Assembly (NCBI RefSeq): GCF_041146395.1
Contig: NC_090989.1
Coordinates: 119,845,501 to 119,909,500, forward strand
Length of the DNA stretch: 64,000 nt
DNA from: Eulemur rufifrons
Lineage: Eukaryota; Chordata; Mammalia; Primates; Lemuridae
Direction: 5' to 3'
Position 1 is the stretch's first letter. Each line of letters starts with the position of its first letter. Made by a program: the position numbers and the translations under genes. The notes below the pieces were generated by a model. It was not told the DNA's origin. It did no database searches and worked only from the letters and a program-made list of their open reading frames with translations. Shown here in pieces: positions 10,954-21,351 of the stretch.

Positions 10954-11520
10954 GCAGTGATCATGGAGGAAGTGAAATAGGGACAGGACCTAGAAAATTG
11001 ATAGGATTTAGATAAGTGGTAATGGACAGAAATACATCCAATGGTGATATGTAGGCAGAGCACAATATGTGTTTTAGGTAAAATAAATAGTATAATTTAT
11101 CTAAAAGGCTCATTTTAGATGTGTCATAGCAAAAAATGTTGGAGAGGTAGGTAAAGATAGAATTGATGTAGGACTTGAATGCCAGAGTAAGAAATGTGCT
11201 CTATCCTGTAGGCATTGGGAAGCCATGGACATATGAAGTCTACATTTTATCTGATCTTTCAGTGGCATTGAATACTATGGATCACTCTCTCCTTTTTTAT
11301 TTCTTCCTTCACAAAACATTCTCTTGGCTTCTGTGACGTAACACACACCTAATTTTCTCCTGTAGCTTTGGCCACTCATTCTCAGTCCCCTTTGTATAGT
11401 TTCTCACAACTTGAAAGTGGGCGACTTGCTCAGGGGAGAATATAAATGAAAAAGAGCAGAAGTCTAGGGTAGAATTAATTAATTAGCCCATCTAGGTAAA
11501 TATTTCATGATTATGCCACT
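10954..11520. other. Intergenic with a fragment of an unclassified repeat
   Basis: The stretch 11125-11250 ('TGTAGGACTTGAATGCCAGAGTAAG...GGCATTGGGAAGCCATGGA') resembles the repeat family at 42170-43330. The rest is unassigned. Confidence 0.4.
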
Positions 11521-11524
11521 CTCA

Positions 11525-12135
11525 AACCTAAATTCTTTAATGACTTCTCAATGTTCATATGATAAAGACAAAAATTCTTAACATGGCCCATAACACCCTA
11601 CATGGCCTGGACCTTACCTACCTTTATAACTCATCTAGTATTGTCTTCCAATCTCTCTGCACCAGCCACACTGATCTTCTGTCTTGTGTCAACTCCTCAA
11701 ATGCACCATGTTCTCTCTTTCTGCCAGGTCATTGCCTTTACTGGGTGGAAGATGCATTTCTCAGTAGTTAGTGTCTACTCATTATAAGGATTACTCATCC
11801 TTCATATCTCAGCTTGACGTTTCCCTAGAGAAGCCTTCCCTCACTTTTTTAACTAAATCAAATCCTTCTGTTATAGGTCTCCTAGTACTATGCTCCTTTT
11901 ATTTGGAGCAATTATCAAAGTTATAACTTTCTATTAATATTTATTTCTGTGAATATTTGATTGTCAATTTTGTCAGTCTCTGTGACTAGACTATGAGGCA
12001 CATGAAGAGGAAGGACTCATAAATGAAAAATAAATATACTTTTATTTTTCTTGTATCACTAGCACTTAGGACAATGACCCAAACATACTTAGCATAGCAC
12101 CTGAAATAATGAGTGGATGAATGAATGAACAGTAG
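11525..12135 (+). repeat. LINE-2 (L2) 3' end
   Basis: L2 ORF2 C-terminal and 3' UTR signature: 'CACCCTACATGGCCTGGACCTTACCTACC', 'GCACCAGCCACACTGATCTTCTGTC', 'CTAGAGAAGCCTTCCCTCAC', 'GACTATGAGGCACATGAAGAGG', ending in the (GAAT/GAATG) repeats. The two ORFs of 61 and 70 codons are fragments of this repeat. Confidence 0.85.
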
Positions 12136-12525
12136 TTCTTGAGGAGAGGAGGGTGGTGCTGTTTGTACAAAATGAGTCTTAGGTAGTTTAATAAGTTAGT
12201 GCTGGGTATGATGAATTATAGGTCTGGGAGACTTATACTGGGAGATCTGTTTTAGAAGTCTACCATAAGGCTGAGGTGAAGAAGGTGTATTAGGGTAAAA
12301 GCTAAGTTGCTATATAAAAGAACCCCTAGATTCAATGGACTAAATAAAATAGACATTTATTTCATCCCATGGATGTCTTAAAAGTTTAACTGCAAAAATA
12401 TTCACTGTTTTTAAAGAGTGAAAAATGAATAACTTCAATGTCCAACAATAGCAGGATAGAGACATAGATTGTGGTATTGCTATTCAATGATATATTATCA
12501 ACTGTTAAAAAGTCATACTGTAGAA

Positions 12526-12708
12526 CAGTGGTTCTCAAACTTCTGTGTACATCAGAATTACCTGGAGGACTTGTTAAAAGACGGCTTCTAGGCTCACCCC
12601 CAGAGTTTCTGATTCTGAAGTTCTAAGGTGGTGTCCAATATTTTGCAATTTATCAGTTCCTAGGTGATGCTAATGTCGCCAGGGACCACAATTTCAGAAC
12701 CACCATTG
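12526..12708 (+). repeat. MER5A-like hAT MITE
   Basis: Starts CAGTGGTTCTCAAACTTCTG and ends 'TTTCAGAACCACCATTG', with 'ATCAGAATTACCTGGAGGACTTGTTAAAA' and 'CCCCCAGAGTTTCTGATTC' inside, as in MER5A. The flanks CTGTAGAA and TTGTACAA could be a decayed 8-bp target duplication. Confidence 0.88.
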
Positions 12709-12876
12709 TACAAGAAAATTTAATGACATGGGAAAATGCATGTGGCATATTGTCAAGTGAAAAAAAAAAAAAAAACAACCAGTTCCAAAATAGAATTATA
12801 TTCATGATCCCATTTTGGTAGAAATCTATATGTATTTGTGTGTGTACACATAAATAGAAGTTCATAAAGACTACAA

Positions 12877-13099
12877 ACTATAGTCATCTCTCTGTTTATG
12901 CAGGGAATTGGTTTTAGAACTCCTGAGTATACCAAAATCCATGCAAACTCAAGTTCTGCAGTTGGCCCTGTGGAACCCATACATACGAAAAGTTGGCCCT
13001 CCCCCATATATTGTATTTCCAATCTGTATTTGGTTGAAAAAATCCTCATATGAGTGGACCCTCACAGTTCAAACCTGTGTTGTTCAAGGGTGAACTGTA
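12877..13099 (+). repeat. Tigger/pogo-type MITE
   Basis: The right end is 'GAGTGGACCCTCACAGTTCAAACCTGTGTTGTTCAAGGGTGAACTGTA' and the left end 'AGTCATCTCTCTGTTTATGCAGGGAATTGGTTTTAGAAC', both typical of Tigger-derived non-autonomous elements. The 61- and 98-codon ORFs over it are incidental. Confidence 0.75.
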
Positions 13100-13289
13100 T
13101 TACAGGTGGATTTATAGATGGTCTTTTTTTCTTTGTGTTTGTAAATTATTTACAATAAACAAATTACAATTTGTAATAAAGTGATTTGTTGTTCTTTTTA
13201 AGAAAAAAAATTAATAAGACACCGTGGGGGAGTGGTCGAAGGGTACCTCCAAGGCTATAAGCTTGAGAGAGACCAATGGCATAATGATA

Positions 13290-13438
13290 GAGTAGAGCCT
13301 GTAGTCCCAACTACTTGGGAGGCTGAGGCGGGAGGATCATCTGAGCTCCAGGCTGCAGTGAGCTATGATTGCGCTACTGTACTCCAGCCTGGGTGACAGA
13401 GTGAGACCCCGTCTCTAAAAAGAAAAAAAAAAAAATTT
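13290..13438 (+). repeat. Alu monomer (FLAM/FRAM-like)
   Basis: A single 7SL-derived arm: 'GCCTGTAGTCCCAACTACTTGGGAGGCTGAGGCGGGAGGATCATCTGAG', then 'GGCTGCAGTGAGCTATGATTGCGC' and 'CTCCAGCCTGGGTGACAGAGTGAGACCCCGTCTC', with an A-tail. Confidence 0.9.
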
Positions 13439-13439
13439 A

Positions 13440-13961
13440 AAAACAGGAATGGAGTAGAGCAAAGTAAGATCCGAACATTGGGGAAAAGATGATGAGTTTG
13501 GTTTGGGACATATAAATCTTAAGGTGGCTCCAGAACATCTTGCTGAAGGTGGAAGATGTTGATATAATAGTTCTTCAAGAAGGGATAATTTAAGCCATTA
13601 ATTAGAGTGGAGGAGATGCCAGAGTAGGTTTATGAAATGGGAAACAAAAGGAAAAGAAATGGGAAATAAATGCCAAATGGGGGTTGGAGGTGAATTCATA
13701 AGTCACTCATTGATTCGTTCATTCAAAAATAATGAACAAATGCACCAGGCCATCAAAAATAAGTTTTTTTTAGCTTAAAAAATGGTTTAATAAGTGAGAC
13801 AGATATAGATTTCAATTTAGGAGTATTAATATCAAATTGAAATGAGAGAATAAGAAGCAAATGAAAAAGAGAAAGAGAATACTCAGAAATATTAATAGGA
13901 AAACTCAGCCAATGCAAAGTCACAGAACAATGGAGGAAAAATGCTTTAGAAAGAAAGTTGT
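13440..13961. other. Intergenic, with a short segment repeated at 14.77 kb
   Basis: Positions 13647-13692 closely match 14768-14815 in the same orientation; see findings. The rest is AT-rich and unassigned. Confidence 0.4.
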
Positions 13962-14322
13962 GGCCGGGCGCGGTGGCTCACGCCTGTAATCCTAGCACTC
14001 TGGGTGGCCGAGGTGGGTGGATCGTTTGAGCTCAGGAGTTCGAGACCAGCCTGAGCAAGAGCGAGACCCCATCTCTACTAAAAATAGAAAGAAATTATAT
14101 GGACAGCTAAAAATATATATAGAAAAAAAAAATTAGCCGGGCATGGTGGCGCATGCCTGTAGTCCCAGCTACTCGGGAGGCTGAGACAGGAGGATCGCTT
14201 GAGCTCAGGAGTTTGAGGTTGCTGTGAGCTGGGCTGACGCCACGGCACTCACTCTAGCCTGGGCAACAGAGTGAGACTCTGTCAAAAAAAAAATAAAAAA
14301 AATAAAAAAAATAAAAAAAAAA
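13962..14322 (+). repeat. Lemur-type Alu, full length
   Basis: Begins GGCCGGGCGCGGTGGCTCACGC and ends in (A/AAAT)n. It contains the strepsirrhine mid-segment 'GAAATTATATGGACAGCTAAAAATATATATAG'. Perfect 15-bp target duplication TAGAAAGAAAGTTGT at 13947-13961 and 14323-14337. The internal CpGs are intact, so the copy is young. Confidence 0.98.
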
Positions 14323-14439
14323 TAGAAAGAAAGTTGTTATAAATGATAAGAAAATTTCTTCAGAATGGTCAAGGCGAATAAGGGTTAAGATTTGGTAAAG
14401 TAGGTTGATATTGCTGAATGGTACCTTTCCTGTTCCAGA

Positions 14440-15540
14440 ATTGGTGCTAAGGGCTCACAGTTGAGGACAGTGAAACTCTAAGTACCCTCAATTGTTGCAG
14501 ACACTTTCCTCAGGGCTACGAGGCAATAAAACCAGCTCTGCCACCACCAGCCACCACCCCAACTCTCTCTCTCTTTCCAGTTCATAGAAAAAGAGGCAAG
14601 AAATGAAGAGTAAGAGTCCAGCTTCATGGTTGTGCAAGACTTTTGTTCCCCTCTCAGAGAAGCTCTGCTTTTCCTCTGTTTCCAGTGCCAAGTGGGATTA
14701 GAGGGATTAGAGTGGGGAGGCTGGTTTCCTGATTTAATGTATTCTTGGGCTGAGAACTTGATCTGACCAAAGGAAAAGAAACTAGAGATAAATGCCAAAT
14801 GGGGGTTGTTGGTGGGCTGTCGAGTAATCCAAACTCCCACCATAGCAAGGATGAGTATTTCCTGTTCAGGGGTTCCTGAGAAAAATAGCTGGGATTGAGC
14901 TATCTTGGCAGTAGTCCACATAAGGGAGCTGTTGCCCAGCAAGGTGGTCCTAGTAGAGTGCTGGGAGTATGAACCAAAGAAGCCCTGGAAGTGGTCAAGC
15001 CAGAGATATTCTTCCATGTCATGGCAATGTGCAGTGGAGTAGACACCCAGAAGTGGTCCTAGAAAAAAGCAAACATGTACCCTAAGATAGACCCTGCTCT
15101 TGGGTGCCTTCTACTGAGAACTTCAGTTGCCAGTTAATGTTAGCCAGAGAAGCAGTGGTAACCACGGGAGACAGAACTGCAGTCCTTCCCAGTTGGGCAG
15201 ATGTGTGTCCAGGTGCACTCTGAACATTTGCAGAGCCCAGAGCAGGAGTACAAATGGTGGCCCACATACTGTATGTCTAAATATTTACATGTTATAAATC
15301 AAACTAACAAATTTTTAAGTAAAATATGTTTTATTCTCTACTTTGACAAATATATCTTTAAAAAAACATGGAAGGCCAGGTTTGAACTTAGAGTGTTTGA
15401 AATCCTTGGAGTTTCACACCAGGTTGTGGCAGCACAGGTAGAATTGGATCCCAAGCATGGCTTCTGGCCCACCTCCTTTCTCTTCCTACCTGCAGTTCTT
15501 TCTTATACTTTGAGGATCCTAAAGTGCACATCCCAACCCA
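14440..15540. other. Unclassified intergenic stretch with a 179-codon minus-strand ORF
   Basis: The ORF 14478-15017 (minus) is the third longest in the window. I recognise no domain in it, no flanking splice pattern, and no poly(A) tail that would mark a processed pseudogene. Composition is compatible with an old LTR or ERV fragment. I do not call it a gene. Confidence 0.35.
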
Positions 15541-15554
15541 AACATCTCGTCTCT

Positions 15555-15602
15555 ACCACCAACTACTGTCCGTTGGCCACCACCAACTACTGTCCGTTGG
15601 CC
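15555..15602. repeat. Perfect 24-bp tandem duplication
   Basis: Two identical 24-base units (15555-15578 and 15579-15602), each starting ACCACCAACTACTG and ending CCGTTGGCC. There is no mismatch, so the duplication is recent. It lies inside the chance ORF 15201-15776, where it keeps frame. Confidence 0.97.
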
Positions 15603-15969
15603 ACCTCTCAGGCTCTGGGGCAAATTTCCTTGGCTCTGTGGACCCTTCTAGCTGACATGTGGAGTGGGAGGGCTAGAGTTGCCCCTTCTACTCTGGGTCT
15701 AAAAGCACTACTGTACTTGTCTCTTTTCCTCTCCTATTTTCCCAACACACTAGAAGAGCTAGATCTTGAAGAGTGAGGGGGAAAGAAAGAGATGAGATTT
15801 TAAAATATTTTGAAATATTTAGTTTGTGGCAGAAACTGCTAGTTGCAATCCAAAGTCTATTCTTTCCTTCTTCTTTAATAACAGAACTTCCATTTTATTT
15901 GGTATGTCCAAGAACCCACTAAAAGAGAGCCCACTCCTCACTGCCATTATCTTAGTTTGATGCCCAAAC

Positions 15970-16290
15970 CAAAGGTCAGCAAACCTTTTATGGAAAAGGA
16001 AAGACAGGCAATGTTTTAGGCTTTGTGGGTTACAACTACCCAAATCTGCTGTAATAGTACAAAAGAAACTCTAAACAATTCATAAATGATTGAATGTGGC
16101 TATGTTCCAAGAAAACTTTATTTATGGACACAGAAATTTGAATTTCACATAATTTTCATGTGTTGTGACATATTATTTTTATTTTAAAAATCATTTAAAA
16201 TGTAAAAAACATTCTTATTTGACGGGCCATACAAAACGAGGCAGGGTGCCAGAATCGGCCTTTGGTCTGTAATTTGCCAACCCCTGGGCA
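15970..16290 (+). repeat. hAT-type DNA transposon fossil (MER20-like)
   Basis: One end is 'AAAGGTCAGCAAACCTTTTATGGAAAAGG...AGGCTTTGTGGGTTACAACT' and the other 'ACGGGCCATACAAAACGAGGCAGG...GTCTGTAATTTGCCAACCCCTGGG'. The ends are near-inverted repeats typical of this hAT MITE group. The 74-codon minus-strand ORF runs into it. Confidence 0.75.
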
Positions 16291-16309
16291 AGATCATCTT
16301 TTGGTGAAA

Positions 16310-16860
16310 TACTGTAGTAGCTTCCTAATTGGTCTCTTAGCTTCTAATCTCCCCTGCCCCAACCTGGGCCCCAATCTACTTTCTGTGATGCCCCAATACT
16401 CTCAGGATGGCCCTCATGAAGTTGATAAAGGGTCTTTGTGATCTGGCCTCTGCTTATTACTCCAACTTCATTTCTCATCATTTTCCCTCTGTATTAATAT
16501 TATGTATACTTTAGTCGTACTAAACTACATAATGAAATTTCCCAAATACTTAAGCTTCTTCCTCTAGGCCTTTCTATATGATCTTGCTTCTGTCTAGAGA
16601 CTCTTCCTGCTTTTCCTTTGTTTCTCCTACTTGTCAGTCAAGTCACATGTTATATATCCTTTCCTCCATATTTTCCTAGGCCTCGACATCTGGTTAGGTG
16701 TCCCTTCTTACAATCTTACAGCACCATATCAAAGTACTTGTTCCCTTGTATTATAACCGTATATTCATTTCTGTCTTAGCTGGCAGACTGAAACTCCTCG
16801 AGACTGTCTTTTTCACCTGTGTATTCATGCTGTCTGGGTTATAAACACATTTGGTGAAGA
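16310..16860 (+). repeat. LINE-2 (L2) 3' portion
   Basis: Order of L2 landmarks: 'GTCTTTGTGATCTGGCCTCTGCTTATTACTCC', 'AAGCTTCTTCCTCTAGGCCTTTC', 'TCCTCCATATTTTCCTAGGCC', 'TCTTAGCTGGCAGACTGAAACTCCTCGAGAC'. Highly diverged. Confidence 0.75.
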
Positions 16861-16879
16861 TATGACTTGCCATGTTAAC

Positions 16880-16985
16880 CCTTCAAAGAAAGAATTATTA
16901 TTCTCATTTTACAAATGAGAAAACTAAGGCTCAGAGAACTTGAATATTTTTCCCCAAATCTATACAGTATGGGAATAAAGATTTG
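16880..16985 (+). repeat. MIR SINE fragment
   Basis: 'ATTATTATTCTCATTTTACAAATGAGAAAACTAAGGCTCAGAGAACTTG' is the most conserved MIR block. Confidence 0.9.
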
Positions 16986-16999
16986 TTCAGGCTTATTCC

Positions 17000-17784
17000 G
17001 TGCCACCTCCCAAAGCTCAGGAATAACAAGGACAGTTTGGTTCACAAAGTCTAGCTTGCTCAACTTCAGGTTAGAAATCCTCCTTTCCAGCCTAGTTTAT
17101 CTTTGAGTTGCAAAGTCCATTTTTAAACCTTTATTGTCCAGGAGTGTATACTTAAATATCTTTAGGAATCCTATTTTTTCCAAGAGATATATCTTTTTAA
17201 AAACCATTCCTGTAATCCCTTTTTATATCTCTAATCAGCTCCTTCTCTCATTTTGCATAGCAGCAATTCCAAACTTTCATCACTCACTTGATGGACTCTT
17301 CCTCACTATCTTCTCTAGTAGTGAAATGTTAAATAGTCAAATTTAGAACTGAGGCTGCTTTAATCCTAGCTGCTTGAGTCAACCTGTTTGACCAGAGGAC
17401 TATCTCAAACATGTAGTACTGAGCCCTGGAGAATAAGTTGGTGACTGTGAAACTATACAACCCTCAGGTAGTACCTACCATAGGCCATGTGGAATAGGTA
17501 GGTGGGTATTGTAGATATAAATTATTCTAAGACAGATAGGGATTCTTGGATAATGCAGCAATAGCCCCCAGGGACAAATGGGCTGTGTTCCAAAAATTCA
17601 GTTTTAAATTGACTGTTTGGAATGCAGAACACATTTTCCCCTAGAAACAATGCTATGAATAATTGCAGTTATTTTCCCAGGAAAATCCATACAAGCTTGT
17701 TTAACTCATAATATAACATAAATATCTGCTAAGATATTTTAGCTCTGCATCGAGTACACCCCTAAATCCTTACTACTCTGAATT
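17000..17784. other. Intergenic, nothing recognised
   Basis: AT-rich unique-looking sequence. Short ORFs (61-70 codons) without motifs. Confidence 0.45.
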
Positions 17785-18050
17785 ATAAATTAACCATTTA
17801 CATAGCTGCCTTCCCAACTAGACTATGAACTCTTTTAGGGCTAGAAACTGTTGAATTATTCATTTTTGTATTCTGAATGCCTGGCATATAACTGGCAATA
17901 AACGTTGGTTGCATAAATGAATGGACAAATTTAATGGGCATTTGAATAGTATTGAAAGTGTCTTAGGGAATAAAAACAGTAACATTTAGTGGGTACCTTA
18001 ATATGTGTCTGGCACTGTGCTAGAAGGATGATCAATAAAGCAAGCTGCTC
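17785..18050 (+). repeat. L2 3' end followed by MIR-like fragment
   Basis: 'CTAGACTATGAACTCTTTTAGGGCTAGAAACTG...ATGCCTGGCATATAACTGGCAATAAACGTTGGTTGCATAAATGAATGG' is the L2 3' UTR. 17985-18040 ('TGGGTACCTTAATATGTGTCTGGCACTGTGCTAGAAG') is MIR-like. Confidence 0.75.
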
Positions 18051-19035
18051 TGTTAAGGCTAGAGTTAGGGATGAAGACAATGAAAGCAATTTTAATATTT
18101 GAGGTATAAACTAAATGGATGTCAGACTTGTTAAATAAATGTTTTTGGATGAAATGAATGGATAGATCTATTGATTCGGAAAAATGTCATAGAAAAAATA
18201 TCAGCAAGAATTGCTGCTGGAGAAAAAAAGGGAAGTGGTTCTTGGGGGCTCTAGAACCGAGGAGGGGAGAGGTATGAGCACAGCTAAAAGCAGAGAATGG
18301 AAGAGGAAGTTTGGTAATGGTCAGAGAGGAATGGTCAGACAATAACAGAAGGACTGGACTGGATTGGATCCTGGTTTAATTTCATCTGGTTTATTGCTCC
18401 CATAAAAAAGTATTACTCTAGTCCATCTCTGAAGATTTTTTTTTTGAAGATTTTTTAATGAGTTTAGATTAAGCTAGTATCACTTTCCCATAGATTGAGG
18501 TTGATTAGATTGTTTGCTTTCCACAATGACAGTAGATTAAGCATCTGTTAAAATTTGGTAGCAATGAGTGTAATGGTGAAAGTAATGGTATGGAGACATT
18601 ACGCAGTATGGGAAGTGCAACTTGGGAAGGTGGGAGAGGGAACATCATTTCTAGATAGAGCTTTTGGTGGAGAAAGAAAAAAGAAGGGACAGAGGAAGGA
18701 GGGCGCAAGAGAAGGGGAAACAAGGCAAACTTTAGCTATTTCATAATTTTGCAAAGGACCTAACCCCTGAGAAAGTCCCTCTGACATACTGCTAGCCTGA
18801 TCTTTGTTTTCTGAAAGCATAACTACAACTACTTCTGCATTTACTTCATTAAGCCCAAAGTGCTAGGGTGCAATCAATAAATACTTGTTGATTGATAGTC
18901 TGAGTGTTTCAAATCAATCCACACTTCTGGTTTTATTAAGGATCAATTGACATTGATCAAGCTGAAGCAAGAACTCTTTAAATTTGTTAGGCATTTTATA
19001 TCTCTCCCCAAGGAAAAAGCAAACATTTGTCCGTG
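18051..19035. other. Intergenic, mostly unassigned
   Basis: Small L2/MIR tail-like motif near 18865-18895 ('AATCAATAAATACTTGTTGATTGA'). The rest is purine-rich and unassigned. Overlapping ORFs 18505-18820 are on the complement of a GA-rich run and are not genes. Confidence 0.4.
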
Positions 19036-19039
19036 CCTG

Positions 19040-19190
19040 TTATGCACACCACACACTGTACTGGTGGCTTCACTTACATTGTCACATTTCTAGTAATCAT
19101 TATTTTAACAATTACTGAATTCCCACTATATGTCAGACCCTATGCAAGGCAAGGGAGAATAAAAGATGAAGAGGGAGAAAACTCTTACTG
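19040..19190 (+). repeat. MIR-like fragment
   Basis: 'TGGCTTCACTTACATTGTCACATTTCTAGTAATCATTATTTTAAC...CCACTATATGTCAGACCCTATGCAAGGCAAGG' fits the 3' part of MIR/MIRb. Confidence 0.55.
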
Positions 19191-19299
19191 TCTAAAGTTA
19201 TAGAAGTAAAATGGGGAGAAGACAGGGCTAAACCAACAACTGCGGCATAGCACTTGACAATCTTGGAGAACAGAAGAGGGAAGCTTTAATTCAAAATGA

Positions 19300-19640
19300 G
19301 TATACAGACAATAAGAAAAACAAGTATTTTCCATAATCCTAATATCCAGAAAAAAATAATATTTTGGTGTATATCTTTACAGTCTTTTTACCACGCATAG
19401 ATATTTAATTTTTCCAAAATGGTTCTATTCATCAGGATTTTAAAAAATTAATATATTAGGAATATCTTTCCATGTCAATAATGTACTTTTATATAATTTT
19501 TAATAGCTAAATAATATTCTACTATGCAGATATACCATAATGTAGGTTGTTTTCAATTTGGAATTTAAATTGGATCTACTTTTTTTATAGTATAAACAAC
19601 TGCAGTGACTATTCTCATATGATATTCTTTTCATAGTCCT
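19300..19640 (-). repeat. L1 (old, L1M-type) 3' portion, antisense, part 1
   Basis: 'ATCTTTCCATGTCAATAATGTAC...AATAGCTAAATAATATTCTACTATGCAGATATACCATAATGTAGGTTGTTTTCAATTT' is the classic antisense L1M 3' end. The element resumes at 20205 after an inserted hAT relic. Confidence 0.75.
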
Positions 19641-19646
19641 AAATTA

Positions 19647-20200
19647 CTGTGGTTCCCAGTGTGCCAAGGTGCCTCCAGAGTGCCACAGAGAACTCACAAG
19701 GAAGATGCAGGATATTTCAACCTCGAGGGAAAAATAGCAATATGTGACATATGTTGGACACTGTGGAAACTACTAGCTCCAGGTAGTTCAGTTTCAACAG
19801 ATCATCATACATTCCTTTCAATGAAGTCATATCTTTGCAAAGCTGGGTTTTTGCTGGTGCTGTGATAAAAAGTAAGCACTGCACAAAAGTCAGTGTTACT
19901 GGGAAACGAGGATGGTGATGTTCAATCTGATTCGAAGGTCTGAGAAATTGTGCCATGACTAAGAGGTGCACACACCTAATAGAATTATAGTTATTTCAGA
20001 ATGAAATAAAAATATTTATTCTTTAACTGTATATGAATTACCTTTTCAAATAGCTACTAAGTTAGGACATAAATACTCATGAAGTTGTTTGGACCTAACT
20101 ACTTAAAAAACTGTTTCATATTTCTTTTGGCCTAAGGATGCTGTGAAAAAAATTACTGACACACTAAAGTTACCATGAACCAAGAAAGTTTGAGAACCTC
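19647..20200. repeat. hAT-type DNA transposon relic inserted in L1
   Basis: Bounded by 'GTGGTTCCCAGTGTGCCAAGG' and 'AAGTTTGAGAACCTCTT', which read as degenerate inverted termini of a Charlie-type hAT, and sitting between two halves of one antisense L1. The minus-strand ORF 19717-19971 (84 codons) may be a leftover of its transposase region, but I could not identify it. Confidence 0.5.
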
Positions 20201-20204
20201 TTAG

Positions 20205-20340
20205 AATAAATTGCTAGCAATGGAACTGCTGGTTTTGAGGCTCTGCAAATTTTACAAGCTTTTAATATTACCAATTGCCCTTTAGAAAAATAATCTAGCA
20301 ATTTAAACACCTATCAACAGGCTAGTTTTCTCTTCCTTCA
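20205..20340 (-). repeat. L1 (old) antisense, part 2
   Basis: 'ATTGCTAGCAATGGAACTGCTGGTTTTGAGG...ACAAGCTTTTAATATTACCAATTGCCCTTTAGAAAAATAATC' continues the antisense L1 3' region broken at 19640. Confidence 0.6.
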
Positions 20341-20444
20341 AATGGTGACCCTTGAACTAAATGAGTCCAGAGCATTGTGCTGGGTTCTCTATGATACAAG
20401 AGTAAGAAAGGACCTCTAGTCTTCTTAGGCTTAGAACCTTAAAA

Positions 20445-20535
20445 GCAAAGACTGTCTTATCCTCCCTTTCCAGTGTCTGGCACAGGGCTTTGCTAGAGCA
20501 GAGACTCAGTCAATACATGTTGATGAAATAAAAAG
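20445..20535 (+). repeat. L2 3' end fragment
   Basis: 'AAAGACTGTCTTATCC...AGTGTCTGGCACAGGGCTTTGCTAGAGCAGAGACTCAGTCAATACATGTTGATGAAATAAA' is the L2 3' UTR terminus. Confidence 0.75.
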
Positions 20536-20609
20536 AACCTCATTTTCAAGGGTTTCTAAGGCAAGGCTGAAAACAATGTTAGGTTATAGTGGAAGTATAC
20601 ATGCTTAGA

Positions 20610-20758
20610 TTGCCAGATAAAATGCAGAATGCTAGGTTAAATTTAAATTTTAGATAAACAATGAATATTTTGATATAACTACTTTCAAATTTTGCATAGA
20701 GATACCTATACTAAAAAAATTATTTGTTGTTTGGGATGAAAATTTAACTGGGCATCAA
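20610..20758. repeat. Palindromic MITE
   Basis: The left half 'TTGCCAGATAAAATGCAGAATGCTAGGTTAAATTTAAATTTTAGATAAACAATGAATA' is roughly the inverted complement of the right half 'TTATTTGTTGTTTGGGATGAAAATTTAACTGGGCATC'. This matches a known mammalian long-inverted-repeat DNA element whose exact name I cannot recall. Confidence 0.6.
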
Positions 20759-20764
20759 GAGGAG

Positions 20765-21030
20765 CCTAAGAAGACATGATGACTAAATGTAATGTGGTAT
20801 CCTGGATGGTATCCTAGAACAGGAAGAGGACATTAGGGAAAGACCGAAGAAATCTGAATAAAGTATGGATTTTAGTTAATAATAATGTATTACTATTGAT
20901 TCATTTATTGTGACATACATACCATAATAAGATGTTAATAAGAAATTAGGTGTAAGTTATACAAGAACTATCTGTGGAGTAATTCTGTAAATCTAAAACT
21001 GTTCTAAATTAAAAAGTTTATTAAACAATT
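20765..21030 (+). repeat. L1 3' end
   Basis: 'AACAGGAAGAGGACATTAGGGAAAGACCG...AATAAAGTATGGATTTTAGTTAATAATAATGTATTA...TCTGTAAATCTAAAACTGTTCTAAATTAAAAAGTTTATT' is the common 3' end of L1MA/L1MB-age elements. Confidence 0.75.
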
Positions 21031-21042
21031 TTCAATTGGCAT

Positions 21043-21351
21043 CCTTTTTTTTTTTTTTTTTTTGAGACAGGATCTCACTCTGTCACCCAGGCTAGAGTGT
21101 AGTGGCGCAATCATAGCTCACTGCAACCTCAATCTCAAACTCCTGAGCTCAAGTGAACCTCCTACTTCAGCCTCTGGTGTAGCTAGGAGTTGTGTGCCAG
21201 CACACCCAGCTAATTTTTTTCTATTTTTTTTGTAGGATAAGGGGTTTCGCTATGTTGCTCAGGCTGGTCTCAAACTTCTAAGCCTCAGGAATACCTCCTG
21301 CTTCGGCCTCTCAAAGTGCTTGGATTACAGGTGTGAGCCACTGTGCCAGGC
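21043..21351 (-). repeat. Older Alu, antisense
   Basis: T20 head, 'GAGACAGGATCTCACTCTGTCACCCAGGCTAGAGTG', ending 'GGTGTGAGCCACTGTGCCAGGCT'. Many CpG sites have decayed and it lacks the lemur-type mid-segment, so it is an AluJ-age copy. Confidence 0.93.

Noticed and set aside
14478..15017. 179-codon minus-strand ORF as a gene
   Set aside because: No recognisable domain, shadow ORFs in other frames, no splice or poly(A) context, and it overlaps a segment repeated at 13.65 kb.
15201..15776. 191-codon plus-strand ORF
   Set aside because: No domain, contains the 24-bp tandem duplication, no transcript signals.
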